A DNA stretch of 64,000 nucleotides from Dermacentor variabilis. Taxonomy: Eukaryota > Arthropoda > Arachnida > Ixodida > Ixodidae. This document shows positions 46,230-56,245 of this stretch, piece after piece; within the stretch, counting starts at the first letter, position 1, and every line of letters starts with the position of its first letter. The position numbers were made by a program, and so were the translations under genes. Where the stretch lies: NCBI RefSeq assembly GCF_050947875.1, contig NC_134573.1, forward strand, positions 48,866,115 to 48,930,114. The letters are read 5' to 3'. Below the pieces are notes generated by a model. It was not told the DNA's origin and did no database searches. It saw only the letters and a program-made list of their open reading frames with translations.

Positions 46230-47070
46230 GGGTTTCGGAAATCACAACATCTTGCCAGCTTTTTTCGTGGAAGGTATTTGGAGAAAGGAAGTCGTCAATT
46301 TGAAGCGGGGCACGTGTACGACGTGATGGATGTGCTGAACTCGCACGGATCGGAAGTGACTGCTAGGTGTATTCCGCAAACGAAATTTAAATCACCGCAT
46401 CAGCGAGATGCGTGAAGCTCAGCGTAAGTTACGTCGTTATATACGTTGTGGACGCATGAAATTATAAGTGACATTGATTCTTACAGATCGGCGACAGCCG
46501 ACAAATCTTAGCGGGGAGCTGCGGTTGCCGTGCTGATATCGTAGGCAAGAGCAAGCACGCCGCGGTAGTTGCCCTGTGCATACAGGACGGCAAATGCGAC
46601 TCCAAAACATCTCAACCAAGAACGTGGGGCGTACCAACGTCTCGTAAGACCTAGCCAAGGTACTGTAACGTTGCTCTCCCAAAACACAAAAAGTGAGGAA
46701 CTTACCAGTTTTGTTAGGCTAGGCTGGGAAAATATTTTCGCCCAAGTTACTGGAAGTCCGACACTTCTTATGTTGTTGCGATTTTTCAGTGCGTGCAAAG
46801 GAGGTTCCAATAAACCACGTCGTCAAATATTTTGGTGATCTCAACTGCCCTCTAGTTGATACGCTGGGTGCAGAAGAGTGTATGCCAGCTGAGCCAGCTG
46901 CAACCCCTCCTCGTAGCTCTCAGCAAGAAGCCCTGGCGCCGTTTGAATGGGAGAGGATAGGGAAGGAGTTCCACAGCTTTACTTCGGTAGAGTGTGGAAA
47001 CAAATTACTTTGTTTGCTGTATATGCTGGTACGCCCCACAGGTGTCCCGTTGCTGCCATCGTTGCTGTAA
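46230..47070 (+). pseudogene. SWIM-type zinc-finger-like gene fragment, three exons
   Basis: Exon 1 (to 46423) reads SRQFEAGHVYDVMDVLN and CIPQTKFKSPHQRD. Intron 1, 46424-46486 (63 bp), has GTAAGT and TTACAG ends. Exon 2, 46487-46643, reads SRQILAGSCGCRADIVGKSK and HAAVVALCIQDGK: a CxCx(n)CxH SWIM core whose third Cys is Ser. A GTAAGA donor follows, and TTTTTCAG near 46785 precedes exon 3 (RAKEVPINHVVKYFGDLNCP to about 47070). Junction phases agree at the exon 2-3 joint. Exon 1 needs a one-base shift to stay in frame, so it is probably dead. SWIM proteins of this kind are often fused to YqaJ-type nucleases; none is seen here. Confidence 0.5.
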
Positions 47071-47139
47071 AAGCAACGAATTCAGCGTTAACGCATTTGG
47101 CGTAACGCCGGAACATAAACCACTCTGCCGTCGGACAAG

Positions 47140-47277
47140 CGCGAGCCAGCATTGACTCCGTTCTACTTCATACGGTCGGCCCGGAAACTTGTAAAACTTT
47201 GCTCCTAGTGAGTTGATGTACGAGCTGTTGCAGCCCACTACGTAACAGCTCGGGTTGCACTTCAACATTACTCCGAA
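47140..47277 (-). pseudogene. THAP-like zinc-binding domain, N-terminal half
   Basis: On the minus strand from the Met at about 47265: CYVVGCNSSYINSLGAKFYK then FPGRPYEVERSQCWLALVRR. The C-x4-C pair, the FYKFP box and the conserved Trp match the first half of a THAP domain (C-x2-4-C ... W ... C-x2-H). The second half (CxxH and the AVPTIF-like box) is not found in frame, either because an intron intervenes or because it is lost. THAP domains bind DNA and occur in P-element-type transposases and host regulators. It converges with the SWIM exons, so one of the two may have been inverted. Confidence 0.55.
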
Positions 47278-47485
47278 AAGGCAACAGCTACGCGCGAAAG
47301 AGGGCACAGACAGGCTTTTCGATCGCCAGCGGGCCGGTCGTATCGTGCCAGTTGCGCGCTCGCCGCCGCCAGGGGCGTCCTAGTAGGCGCGGGAACTACG
47401 TTCGCAACATGCCTATTTCACCGTCTTGGCACTCTTTGGCCATACCTGGCCCTTGCGCCACTAAAAAACACACATTCATTCATTC

Positions 47486-47625
47486 ATCACTGCTCACCAT
47501 CTTCACTGGCACCTTCATCAAATTCTTCACTTGATTGGTTAGACGAACTGTCGTATTCCATAACACTTTCATCGTCATTCATGGATTCACATTCTTCTTC
47601 TCTGCTGTTTTTAATTAGCACAACC
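47486..47625 (-). pseudogene. Short acidic reading frame ending at the LINE-A tail
   Basis: Minus-strand frame: REEECESMNDDESVMEYDSS, then SEEFDEGASEDGEQ and a stop supplied at the LINE-A CATT tail. Such acidic Ser-rich runs occur at the N-terminus of piggyBac-type transposases and in many nuclear proteins. Too short to assign. It may be an exon cut by the LINE insertion. Confidence 0.25.
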
Positions 47626-48310
47626 ACCGTCCTGGGATCCTGAAGTAGTTATGTATGGAACTTATTCGGGCCACGACGAATTCCGCCCCCTTCCAACGAA
47701 GTCAGAGGAAACCAAGCCCAACGCAGTTCGCCATTGTGTGGTCGGTTCATTAACGTCTGATTATAGTTTCAGGCCGAACGAGTCTTCCTTTCTTGTCTGA
47801 AAGGTACTTTCTTTGCGATTGAAATCACCCATTCGTGGAAACACACTTAGATACGACGGCGATGGTATCTTGAATGGCCATTGGGTGCTTTACGGCTCTC
47901 TGTATACGCCAGCAGCCAGCACGCACGCCGCCTAGCGAAGCGATCGACACCTAGCGCCATCTATCGGAGAAATCGCGCTCACGTGATCAGTGTAATCCAC
48001 CTATATATTCAGATAGGCTTCGTCAAGACAAATCCTTGGGTACTGATCTCATTTGTATACGACTGCCCCTTGACGAGTTACAAACCCCTCAAGGTACGTC
48101 CTAAACCGCAATTTACTTCGTTTGGGGGGTCAAGGTCAGCTTAGAATTCGGCTTTCGGTGCGATCTGTGTACGTTACAATTAGTAATTCCATGTACGCAA
48201 TGTTTATTATTTAATCGTGGCTTTATATTATACAACCGCTCATAGGATTTTAATTACATACCAAATACGGTACGCAACTGCCCCGGATGGGCACCCCTTG
48301 TTGTAGTAGT
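47626..48310. other. No gene recognised
   Basis: Contains GCGCCATCTATCGGAGAAAT near 47954, a word I associate with repeated tick sequence; no ORF with motifs. Confidence 0.35.
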
Positions 48311-48960
48311 ATACAGGGTGTCCCAGTTACCTTGGACAAAGCTAACTATAGCCACAGTTTACAATGTTTCTGTTGACGTCCTTGCGTGTTTCACGCCAGG
48401 GGCGTCCACCTCTCACGCGATGACACCTACAGTGCCGTGGACTCCTTCGAAGGCCGAGGTCTCCGATGTTGCTGTCTCTGCGGGGAATAGTCCTGAGACC
48501 ATTGTCGATGCGACGGCCTCAATAGTTGGCCTCTCTGAGGTCTGTTGCGTTCAGCACATGGCAGGCTTCAACTTCCAAGTCACCGTCAAGAACATAGCTT
48601 CCATGGCTCTAATCATCGATGCTGGCTTCCTTTTCATCAGTGGCGAGCGTTGTCCTGTCGTTCCCGTCGGCCCGCAGGTCACCAACGACTCTTCATGCTG
48701 CCGTCGTTCGTTCCGAACGAAGTCCTCGTACAGACACCATCACCGTACGGCAAGGTTCTGTCTGTCAACGCTGGTATTATGAGGTAACTATGTGGCATGC
48801 TCACGGGCAGCCGCTTCGTTCGAAGGAAAATGAGCACCACAAACTCTGTCTCCAATTATATGCGAGTATCTAGTCATCATGTGACGTTTGACTACCGTGG
48901 CTCTGCAATGCGTGTGTCGTTGCTGCGGCTCCAGGGACCATTGCACTATTAGTCATTTCC
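48311..48960 (+). pseudogene. Gag-like ORF1 remnant with CCHC scar
   Basis: 48318-48782 encodes a Ser/Thr/Val-rich segment (for example HMAGFNFQVTVKNIASMALI) that leads, after a frame change, into LPSFVPNEVLVQTPSPYGKV. After more frame changes it reads MSTTNSVSNYMRV, HHVTFDYRGSAMRV and CRCCGSRDHC, a degenerate zinc knuckle where RVCxxCGxxGHxxxxC is expected. This order (RRM-like fold, then CCHC) is that of LINE or LTR gag-type ORF1s, related in plan to 20731-22026 but a different family. At least three frame breaks. The left flank TACAGGGTGTCCCAGTTACC resembles DNA-transposon ends. Confidence 0.5.
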
Positions 48961-49891
48961 TGGTTAACCTCCCGGATATAAGTGGTACTCATCAGCATGC
49001 CACATGTTTAAAGGCATGTATGTGGTCTCGCAAGAAGGGTCATGCGTGAAGAGGTCATATACGGCACAAAGATCAGTGAAGGTACGCATATGAAAGATGC
49101 TAAGGATGCGGCATGCTATTATGTGGCCAGTAGATCCTGTCCCAAATACAGACGGCCGAGGACCATGCGGTGCATTTCTTGCCACTGCTCCACTGGACTA
49201 GAGCGAATATTTAAGTCATTTGCGTAAGAAGAAGTGATTAGCAGCAGTTACATCTTACAAGAATAAGAATGCGTTATCTACAGGTCTTGTTATATTACGT
49301 TTCAATTACAGCATAAGGTAACAAGCGTTAACGGTAATAGTTGCTATTCAAAAAATAAGATACTAACACAATTATCATAGGAATATATTTTGGCTGCTCT
49401 TATATTGGAATGGGGTATTTAAGCTTATTCATTGTCCTCGCATAAAACGTTCCGGCAGTTGCTTGAGGGAAGGATGTCGTATATGACTGACTTGGAAATT
49501 CTTGACTGCTGCTGGGTGGTTAGCGAGGCGTCAAGAAAATTACGTACACTTTTCGCCGCCTTCTTAGTATATATGCGACGAGACTGCACCTTCGTCGGCC
49601 GCATTAAGGACGGTGAGCGAGCGTTTTCATGCGTCTCCAATTGCTGTGTCCGCGCAGCGTTGCCGGTGGCTGCCGCCGTAGATCCGCAGTGCAAGAGTGT
49701 GTCGGCTGCTCAAAAAGTGATAGCGTTTAGTTTGACGTTCTTTAGGTTGATGGGCAAACCATCGAGCACGACAGAGTGCACGCGGCTCGAAGTGGCTGTA
49801 ACGCTGTTGCTAAGATTTTTGTCTCGCATTCAACGCAATGTAGGTGCCTCTTCGGTTGAAGGGGGTTACGGCCGCTTTTGTAGAGGAATAT
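48961..49891. other. No gene recognised; one long opposite-strand ORF pair
   Basis: 49432-50028 (plus, running into the LTR) and 49425-49694 (minus) overlap and neither shows a known motif. Both could be chance or an exon of an unrecognised gene disrupted by the LTR element. Confidence 0.35.
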
Positions 49892-50070
49892 TGTCGCGCT
49901 ACAACGTGAACAGAACACACAGAGACATTCTTCAAGAACAACAGGACAACCTGTTCAAAAACAAACGGAACAGAAGCAGGACTTCGTCCTCACTTAGTCT
50001 CACCCACCCACTAGGCGGAGTCCGTTAATGCCCCCGTCGTCGTTGTCTTCTGCGTAGAATACACGCGTCA
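49892..50070 (-). repeat. 3' LTR, 179 bp
   Basis: Plus-strand TGTCGCGCTACAACG to ACACGCGTCA, so the minus-strand copy begins TGACGCG and ends GCGACA (TG...CA). By eye it is roughly 85-90 percent identical to 55181-55362 with a 3-bp length difference. Confidence 0.95.
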
Positions 50071-50103
50071 TTTGTCCCTCCCGAAAAGAGCATCGCCCCT
50101 ATA

Positions 50104-51140
50104 CTAAACCAGAAATGTCACTCGCGGAAGTAAGAGTCTCGCGCATATTTTTTTGCTCACATACGGCTTCATGCGGACAACGTGCACAAGTTCAGGACGG
50201 TGCATGCGGCGTCGCGCACATTTGGGACTATCGGGGACGACCTCACTGAGTCGGCGAAATACACGATATGGTCCGGAGTATCGCCTTAACAGCTTTTCGG
50301 AGAGGCCTCGTTTCCGCATGAGTGTCCAAACCCATACTCTGTCGCCGACGTCACAGATTACCATTCGACGGTTAAGATCATACCGCCCTGCGTCATAGTC
50401 TTGCTGCTGGCAGATCCGCAAGCGTGCGAGCTTCCGAGCCTCTTCTGCGCGTTGCGCAAACACATCGGCGTTCGTATCAGTGTCGTCAAAGTCTTGTGGA
50501 AGCATTGCATCCACGATCGTTCATACATCCCGTTCGTGAACAAGGGTGAACGGAGTCATGCGCGTTGTCTTTTGTTTCACCGTGTTATATGCAAAGGTGA
50601 TATAAGGTAGGATGTCGTCCCAATGTTTGTTTTCAACATCCGCGTACGTGGAGAGCATGTCTTCAATTGTTTTGTTTAGGCGTTCCGTTCATCCGTTGCT
50701 TTGTGGATGGTAGGCGGTTGACTTCCGATGAGCCGTTCCACTTAGCAGCAAGACGTGATTAAAAGTGCAGCCGTGAATGCGGTTCCTCGGTCTGTTATCA
50801 CGACGGTTGGTGCACCGTGTCGCAACACAATATGCTCAATGAAAAAGCGCGCCAGCTCGGCTACTGTGCTTCTCTGGATTGCCTTTGTTTCAGCGTAACG
50901 TGTGAGATAGTCGGTGGTGACGATAACAAAGCGATTCCCTGAAGTAGCAGTAACAAGTGGGCCGAATACATTCATTCCGAGTTGGTCAAATGGTCTTCGA
51001 GGAACCAGGACGGGTTGTAGGAGACCAGCTGATTTCGACGGAGGCGACTTGCGTCTCTGGCAGTCGAGGCAAGGGCGAACGTGATGTTTCAGGTTTGTGG
51101 TAAGTCTCGGCCAATAGTACCTTTGCTGCACTTTGTCCAA
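50104..51140 (-). pseudogene. Integrase
   Basis: 51140-50742: zinc-binding remnant LDCQRRKSPPS, then the catalytic core with FDQLGMNVFGPL (first Asp of D,D-35-E replaced by Asn: MDxFGP to MNVFGP), FVIVTTDYLTRYAET and VVITDRGTAF (second Asp). The Glu region (about 50710-50600) is broken by stops. 50514-50104 gives the C-terminal GPY/F-type module: RVWVWTLMRKRGLSEKLLRR followed by YSGPYRVFRRL. It would join element DNA to the genome. Loss of the first catalytic Asp plus stops makes it inactive. Confidence 0.88.
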
Positions 51141-51573
51141 AGTACTCGCCTAGCCTCAATGACCAGAAGTCACCTCGTTGTGAAGGGCTTCAATTACTTC
51201 CGTGCGAAGAGCTGCAGGAATGACGAGTACATAGGGGGACCCAGTCCAAGAAAAGTTTCGTTTGTAAAGTACTTTTGCCCGGAAACAAAACTACAACAGT
51301 TCTCTTGCGAAAACTCTAGGAGGTTTCGCAGATTTGCCCTCTAAGTAACTGATGAGTTTAAGCAACTCAGGGTCGTCCCGTTGTTGCTGCGCCATGGTGG
51401 ACGTGTCCAGAGCACAAATAAACGCCGAGTCTTCTTCGGGTGTAGCACAAGACCCTATCGGCGATCGAGACAGGCAGTCAGCATCCGCATGTCATTTATC
51501 CGACTTGTACTTGACAGTCATGTCAATCTCTTGCAGCCGTAGGCTCCAACTCGCCAGTCGTCCCGAAGGACCT

Positions 51574-51893
51574 TTATGGTTTGTCAACCAACGCAGTGAA
51601 TGTTGGTCGCTGATAACTGTGAAGTGGCGGCCATACAAAATATGGGCGAAATTTCTTAACCGCCCATACTACGGCGAGGCATTCTTTCTCAGTCGTGGAG
51701 TAATTAGCCTCTGTGTGTGAGAGTTTTCTACTTGCATAGGCAAGTACCCTTTCTGTGCCGTCCTGCTGCTGCAGAAGAACAATTCCCAAGCCAAGATTGC
51801 TTGCATCAGTGTGGAGCAATGTAGAAGCCCTCTCATCAAAGTGAGTACGCACTGGAAGTGTTTGGAGACGTTCCCGCAAGTCGTTGAATACAC
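51574..51893 (-). pseudogene. Ty3/gypsy RNase H
   Basis: Reads LHTDASNLGLGIVLLQQQDG, LAYASRKLSHTEANYSTTEK and ECLAVVWAVKKFRPYFVW, the standard gypsy RNase H block with its TDAS Asp and EKE Glu. It follows the RT connection region and precedes the linker to integrase (51570-51150), where frame is lost. It degrades the RNA strand of the RNA:DNA hybrid during reverse transcription. Confidence 0.88.
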
Positions 51894-51939
51894 CTTGCTC
51901 TTCGTCGCCCCCTACAAAAGCAACGTCGTCTCTCGTAAG

Positions 51940-52835
51940 TAGAGTTAACGGCGATGCAATACAAGCGAAGTCTGCAATAAACCGCCGGTAATAGGCATAG
52001 AGGCCGAGGAAGCGCCCGACAGCCTTTTTATCGAATGGTACGGGAAACTGTGCGACGGCGACAATTTTTTCGGGATCCGGGTGTACAACTGCATGGCTGA
52101 CAACGTGATCAAGGAACTGTAGTTCCGCAAAGCCAAAGTGGCACTTCCCTGGTTTCAGGGAAAGGCCGGCAGACCGGATGGACTGCAGAACCGCTTCAAG
52201 CCGTTCGAGATGTTCTTAAAATGTTGCGGAGAATACGATAACGTCGTCGAGCTACACTAAGCAGGTTTTCCACTTCAGGGCTGAAAGCATGGTGTCCATG
52301 AGGCGTTGGAACGTAGCAGGGGCAGAGCACAACCCGAAAGGCAAGAGCTTAAATTCGTATAGGCTGTCTGCTGTCACAAAAGCAGTTCTTTCACGGTCTC
52401 TCGGGTCAACTGCGATTTGCCAATTTACGCTTTTTAAATCCATTGAAGAGAAGTAATGCGAGTGTCGAAGGCTTTCGAGCTAATCGTCTATACGGGGAAG
52501 CGAGTACACGTCTTTGTCACCTGATTTAGTTTTCGGTAGTCCACACAGAAAATGCAAGCTGCCGCCCTTTTTCTTCACTAGAACTAAAGGAGATGCCCAG
52601 GGACTCATTGATGGTTGGATCACGTCGTCTTTAAGCGTTTTTTCACTTCTTGCTGTATGGATTCACGTTCTCTGGGAGCAACACGATAAGGATTTTGGTG
52701 AATTGGTCTTGCCGTATCCTCTGTAATTATTCGGTGCTTTGTTAGAGGTGTCCCACCGACGCTCGACATCGACGCAAAGCAGTCGCTGAATTTGGCCAGT
52801 AGCGTAAGAAGCCGTTCTCGTTCGTGCGACGACAA
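51940..52835 (-). pseudogene. Ty3/gypsy reverse transcriptase
   Basis: Start at 52835: HRIITEDTARPIHQNPYRVA is the usual gypsy RT lead. Then, across frame breaks, CVDYRKLNQVTK, the segment MDLKSVNWQIAVDPRDRERT (motif A; normally DLxSGYWQI), LPFGLCSAPATFQRLMD (motif B) and CLV-stop-LDDVIVFS (motif C, the Tyr codon of YLDD now in a stop). 52136-51945 is the C-terminal RT region (LPFPYHSIKR in part). At least five stops or frameshifts. Confidence 0.85.
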
Positions 52836-52862
52836 AGCAGGGCTGACGTCAAGTACAGGAGC

Positions 52863-53540
52863 TCAGTATTGCGTAGGCGCTTCTTCGAGTAGTGAACAGC
52901 AGCCGTAGACATCCACAACACCGTCAAAATAAGCTACAGCCGTGCCCTTTGGAAGGCGCCGTTGCTCTGTGCTAAAATTTGTTAGCAACAGGTTCGTGCG
53001 CCCATCGGTGACATTCACGATTCCTCGGGCGACCGAGATACCATGAGTGAACAACAACATAGTGATTTGGTCAACAACGCCTTCGCAATGAAACGGTACA
53101 TCAAATGCTACCGAAACAAGGGTACATGATCGATGTGGAATGACAACGTCGTCTTCTGTTAGACGAAAGGAGTGGTGTTGCGGCGATAAGCAATAGACTA
53201 AACCAAGACTCTTATAAAGCGTAACCATGCAATCCGGGATCGTAATTACGATATCATGTTCTTTCAGAAAATCCATTCCAAGATTCAAATCTTTACAGCA
53301 CACAGGCAGACCGATGAAAGCGGCCACGAAAGAAGAATCCCCGATATTACTTCTAGAAGTACATCTTCCAGTAGGCATCAGTAATTGGCCACCCCCCGTC
53401 CTTATGTGAGGTCCCGTCCATGGCATCTTTACTTTCTTCAGGCGGAGGTCGAGTTCCTGACTCATTATAGAGAAGTCTGAACCAGTGTCGAGTAAAGCTG
53501 TCACTGGCTGTCCGTCCATCAAAACAATTTCGGCGCTCAC
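52863..53540 (-). CDS. Retropepsin-like aspartic protease segment of pol
   Basis: A 225-codon open frame. ALLDTGSDFSIMS near residues 14-26 is the retropepsin active site (DTG/S). PVCCKDLNLGMDFLKEHDI near residue 80 matches the later LG-x-D-FL strand found in gypsy proteases. The rest is the protease-RT spacer. The enzyme would cut Gag and Pol polyproteins as a dimer. The frame is intact although its neighbours are not. The ORF starts at a Met; in the element it is more likely expressed from a Gag-Pol fusion by frameshift or readthrough, which cannot be judged with gag broken. Confidence 0.88.
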   Translation of the reverse strand: MSAEIVLMDGQPVTALLDTGSDFSIMSQELDLRLKKVKMPWTGPHIRTGGGQLLMPTGRCTSRSNIGDSSFVAAFIGLPVCCKDLNLGMDFLKEHDIVITIPDCMVTLYKSLGLVYCLSPQHHSFRLTEDDVVIPHRSCTLVSVAFDVPFHCEGVVDQITMLLFTHGISVARGIVNVTDGRTNLLLTNFSTEQRRLPKGTAVAYFDGVVDVYGCCSLLEEAPTQY

Positions 53541-53559
53541 AATTTATACGGTGTTTATC

Positions 53560-55092
53560 GGCTTTACAGCGTTCTGCAGCGGGAGTGTTGGGGGCTTTTT
53601 ATTGTCTTGCGGCGGGCCGGCAACCTTACCCCCAGAGGTCGCCGCCTTCAGTTCCCGAGAGTGGGCTGGTTGACCTTCGTCCTCGGAGGTAAGCAAAAGT
53701 ATGTCGAGTAGGTGAAGCCGTCTGACGTGGAGGGGTTGGAGAACGCGACCGACGGCCGAAATCAGGCCTATCATTGGGCACGGATTCGTCATTTGGGTGC
53801 GCTATGGGAGGTTCCCGATAAGTAGCGTCATCGCGGCATAGCTTGGAATCATCATTTCCACGTCGACCATAGGACCACGGACGATTAGGTCGAAATGATG
53901 TGTCGCGATGACAGCAATTACGTGAAATGTGGCCGACGCCTCCGCAGTGAACGCAAAGTGGTCGCGTATCGACGGTGCGCCATACGTCGGTTCTTCGAAG
54001 TTGCGGCCGTCCCGTATCGTCGTTTTGCGACGATGACCAAGGGGCGGCGGACGACGGCTGCTGGTGTGACGGCCGCGGCATAACGGGTGTGCGCCTCGAA
54101 GCATCCTCCTGCGGCGGCGACCAAGGAGCGACTTTCGGAGGTTGGTGGCACGGCGGTGTGGTTGTGATGGGTGGTGGACATCGGGCAGCAGCGGCGTAAG
54201 TCATGGGACGCTGGTGATCTTGAAGATCAGCTGCCTGGAACGCCTGCCTGATTTCGTCGCGCACCACTTCGGCTATTCATGCTACGGGTCTATTCAATGT
54301 CGGTGTCAGAATCGTTTGCACTTCCTCCCTGACAAGCTCTCTGATTAATTCACGCAAGGAATTCTGATACTCCGCAGTCCCTGCTGCGGCACTGATTGCA
54401 GTGCTAGTGGACAGTCGATCGTACTGCCTGCGCCTTTGATGAAAGGCCCGCTCAATAGCCATCCATAGCCTCTTTGATAAAGTCGGCGACGGTGACTGGT
54501 GGATTCTGCACAAGCCCCGCAAATAACTGCTGTTTTACAGCTTGCATGAGGTAGCGCAACTTCCTATCGTCGGTAATGTTCGGGTTGGCTCTACGAAAGA
54601 GGCAGGCCATGTTTCCTGCGAACATTGTGACCGACTCATTAGGTTGTTGCACCCATAGCTCCATCATCTGCTGGGCGTGGTCGTGTTGGTCGGCACTCGA
54701 AAAAGTATCCGTGATCTTCTGCCGAAAGTCATTCCATGTCGTCAGGCTAGCTTCACGATTCTCTTACCAAGTACGGCTATGTCGTCGAGAGCGAAATAGA
54801 TGTGGGAAAGATTTTGCTGCTCAGTACACTGGTTAATCTGTGCGACGCATTCATACTTGTCAAGCCAGTCTTCAACGTCCTCGAAGACTGCACCGCGATA
54901 GCGATCGGGAACCAATGGATGCAGAACGGTTACCTGTTGTGGACTGGGAAACCGTCTGCTTTGGGGTGCTTGCAGAGAGCTGGTTTCTGCCATTGCGAGA
55001 TGTGTGCAGCTCCCGGAGAGAGGTGGTTGAAGAGGGGAAAACGCTGGGGCAAGGCCTAGGAGTCCCCCTCTAAAGCAATGCACGGGTATCAT
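53560..55092 (-). pseudogene. gag with one zinc knuckle
   Basis: Start Met at 55092, then VPDRYRGAVFEDVEDWLDKY and YFALDDIAVLGK (capsid N-terminal part). After frame changes come ELWVQQPNESVTMFAGNMAC and RKLRYLMQAVKQQLFAGLVQ, the LxQ-x-ESV..F pattern typical of gypsy capsid C-terminal domains. The 54267-53626 frame has a Pro-rich linker and a nucleocapsid knuckle CVHCGGVGHISRNC (about 53905-53950), followed by an Arg/Ser-rich tail. It assembles particles and packages RNA. At least three frame breaks. Confidence 0.85.
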
Positions 55093-55180
55093 AACTGTGA
55101 CAATGCGTCCGGGCTAGATGAACGACGCCCAGAAGGAGTCCGGTGCATCAGGCGAACTCAGTACTCCGCACCTCCACCAG

Positions 55181-55362
55181 TGTCGCGGTACAACGCGGAC
55201 AGAAGACAGAGAGACGTTCTTCAAGAGCAACAGGACAACCTGTTCAAAAACAAACGGCACAGACGCACGTCTTCTTCGTCCTCATCCACTCTCAGCCGCC
55301 CACTAGATCGAGTCCGTTAATGCCCCCATCGTCGTTGTCTTCTGAGTAGAATACACGCGTCA
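55181..55362 (-). repeat. 5' LTR, 182 bp
   Basis: TGTCGCGGTACAACG to ACACGCGTCA on the plus strand. On the minus strand the LTR is followed at once by CTGGTGGAGGTGCGGAG, where the primer-binding site should lie; I cannot name the tRNA. Confidence 0.93.
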
Positions 55363-55812
55363 ATATGCTTTCGTATTTCGACGTAAAAGGCGTCTTGCGG
55401 GGCCGACGCAAATTTGAAGACAGCTGTGTGTGCGACGGTTATTTCCGGTCTACTGACGGTTCTCACCTGCCGGATGCGCCGTACCAAACATCCTGGTTTG
55501 CATACTGCAGCATAGCCCGGTTCACCATGCTCGTATAGGTAAGTGCCTGTATTGAATTTTTCTGCGGTTTGTTATACACGGCTTCTAGGCTTATGTGACC
55601 CTAGCTAGGCAGGCACTCCAAGTTCAAAATGAAATAGCGGTATGTGTGGTTTCGCATTATAGAGATGTATACTTTAAATGTGTCCTTAAGCGTTATAACG
55701 TATTTTTTTGCTCTGTCAGAGAGGCTACGAATTGTCAGAAGAAAAAAACCGTTCATTTTGCTGCTAACGCGTAACCGCCTTAACGTGTTTCAAAGCCCAT
55801 AGTATAGAAGAC
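55363..55812. other. No gene assigned; possible exon-like frame 55363-55538
   Basis: A plus-strand frame runs LSYFDVKGVLRGRRKFEDSC and further to a TAG directly before GTAAGT at 55540. A donor-like site right after a stop is suggestive only. No known motif. Confidence 0.25.
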
Positions 55813-55814
55813 TG

Positions 55815-56245
55815 CAGTGGGCAAGACCGCAGCAACACCGACAGGATGCCTAATGGCGTGTTGTTTTTCGTGCAGTTTCTTTGCCGTTCATTGGAATCTT
55901 CAATGCTGGCTTTTCCTCGAGTTGCCTCAAAATGGACGCGTCCGTTGACCATGCGTTGCATTTGAAGCTGCAGCCTGTGCCCGCGCATGATGGTCTGCGT
56001 CCGAACGGCCCTGTCACCTTCCCGTGCGGCAGCTTTGGCAAGTGCGATAGTAGTCCTATAGTCGCACCACTTGGTTCCAATTTATATCTGACGTCATTGG
56101 ATGGCCCAACAGGAGCAGGCTCTTGGTCAATAACGTCATCGACACAACGCTTAAAAGTCCAGGACCTTGTTTCCCTCGTCAGTGGGCAAGACCGCAGCAG
56201 CACGAACAATATGATTAATCGCGTCTTGTTTTTCGTGCGGGTACG
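55815..56245 (+). repeat. 5' tandem duplication, 365-bp spacing
   Basis: CAGTGGGCAAGACCGCAGCA begins at 55815 and again at 56180, each followed by CA-rich sequence and then GCGT(G/C)TTGTTTTTCGTGC. About 65 bp of the second unit is present before ORF1. Like the 249-bp units in the other copy, this may be a promoter monomer. Confidence 0.8.

Larger units (their letters stand above)
46068..47423. mobile_element. 1356-bp insertion in LINE-A 3' UTR with SWIM-like and THAP-like exons
   Basis: Both junctions follow from alignment to the intact LINE-A 3' UTR. It carries plus-strand exons of a SWIM-like protein and a minus-strand THAP-like domain. GC-rich ends contain related words in opposite orientation (CCCCTAGCGCCG near 46100; CGCCGCCAGGGG near 47365), but they are not clean terminal inverted repeats. 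I could not see a target duplication. Retained introns argue for DNA-level insertion, not retrocopying. Confidence 0.6.
41036..47490 (+). mobile_element. LINE-A copy 2, 5'-truncated and heavily decayed
   Basis: It starts in the last bases of ORF1 (CTCCAAAGGGCCCGTGAACT matches the ORF1 end at about 22000). ORF2 then follows in order with many lesions. Its 3' UTR is split: TTTAGGCCCCTTTACAGCCA ends at TTGTAAG (46067) and resumes at TCTTGGCACTCTTTGGCC (47424). The end is CACTAAAAAACACACATTC then CATT repeats. Two later insertions lie inside it. Confidence 0.85.
49892..55362 (-). mobile_element. Ty3/gypsy LTR retrotransposon, minus strand
   Basis: 5471 bp with 4-bp flanking ATAT (49888-49891 and 55363-55366), LTRs at both ends, and gag, protease, RT, RNase H and integrase in Ty3/gypsy order reading right to left. 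No env-like ORF lies between integrase and the 3' LTR. A purine tract on the minus strand (GGGAGGGACAAA, 50071-50082) directly precedes the 3' LTR. Many stops and LTR divergence show it is old. Confidence 0.93.

Noticed and set aside
50071..50104. An env gene in the gypsy element
   Set aside because: The integrase C-terminus ends within about 35 bases of the 3' LTR, so there is no room.
55078..55320. Short ORFs in the gypsy 5' LTR region
   Set aside because: They run through the LTR and are duplicated in part at the other LTR; not genes.
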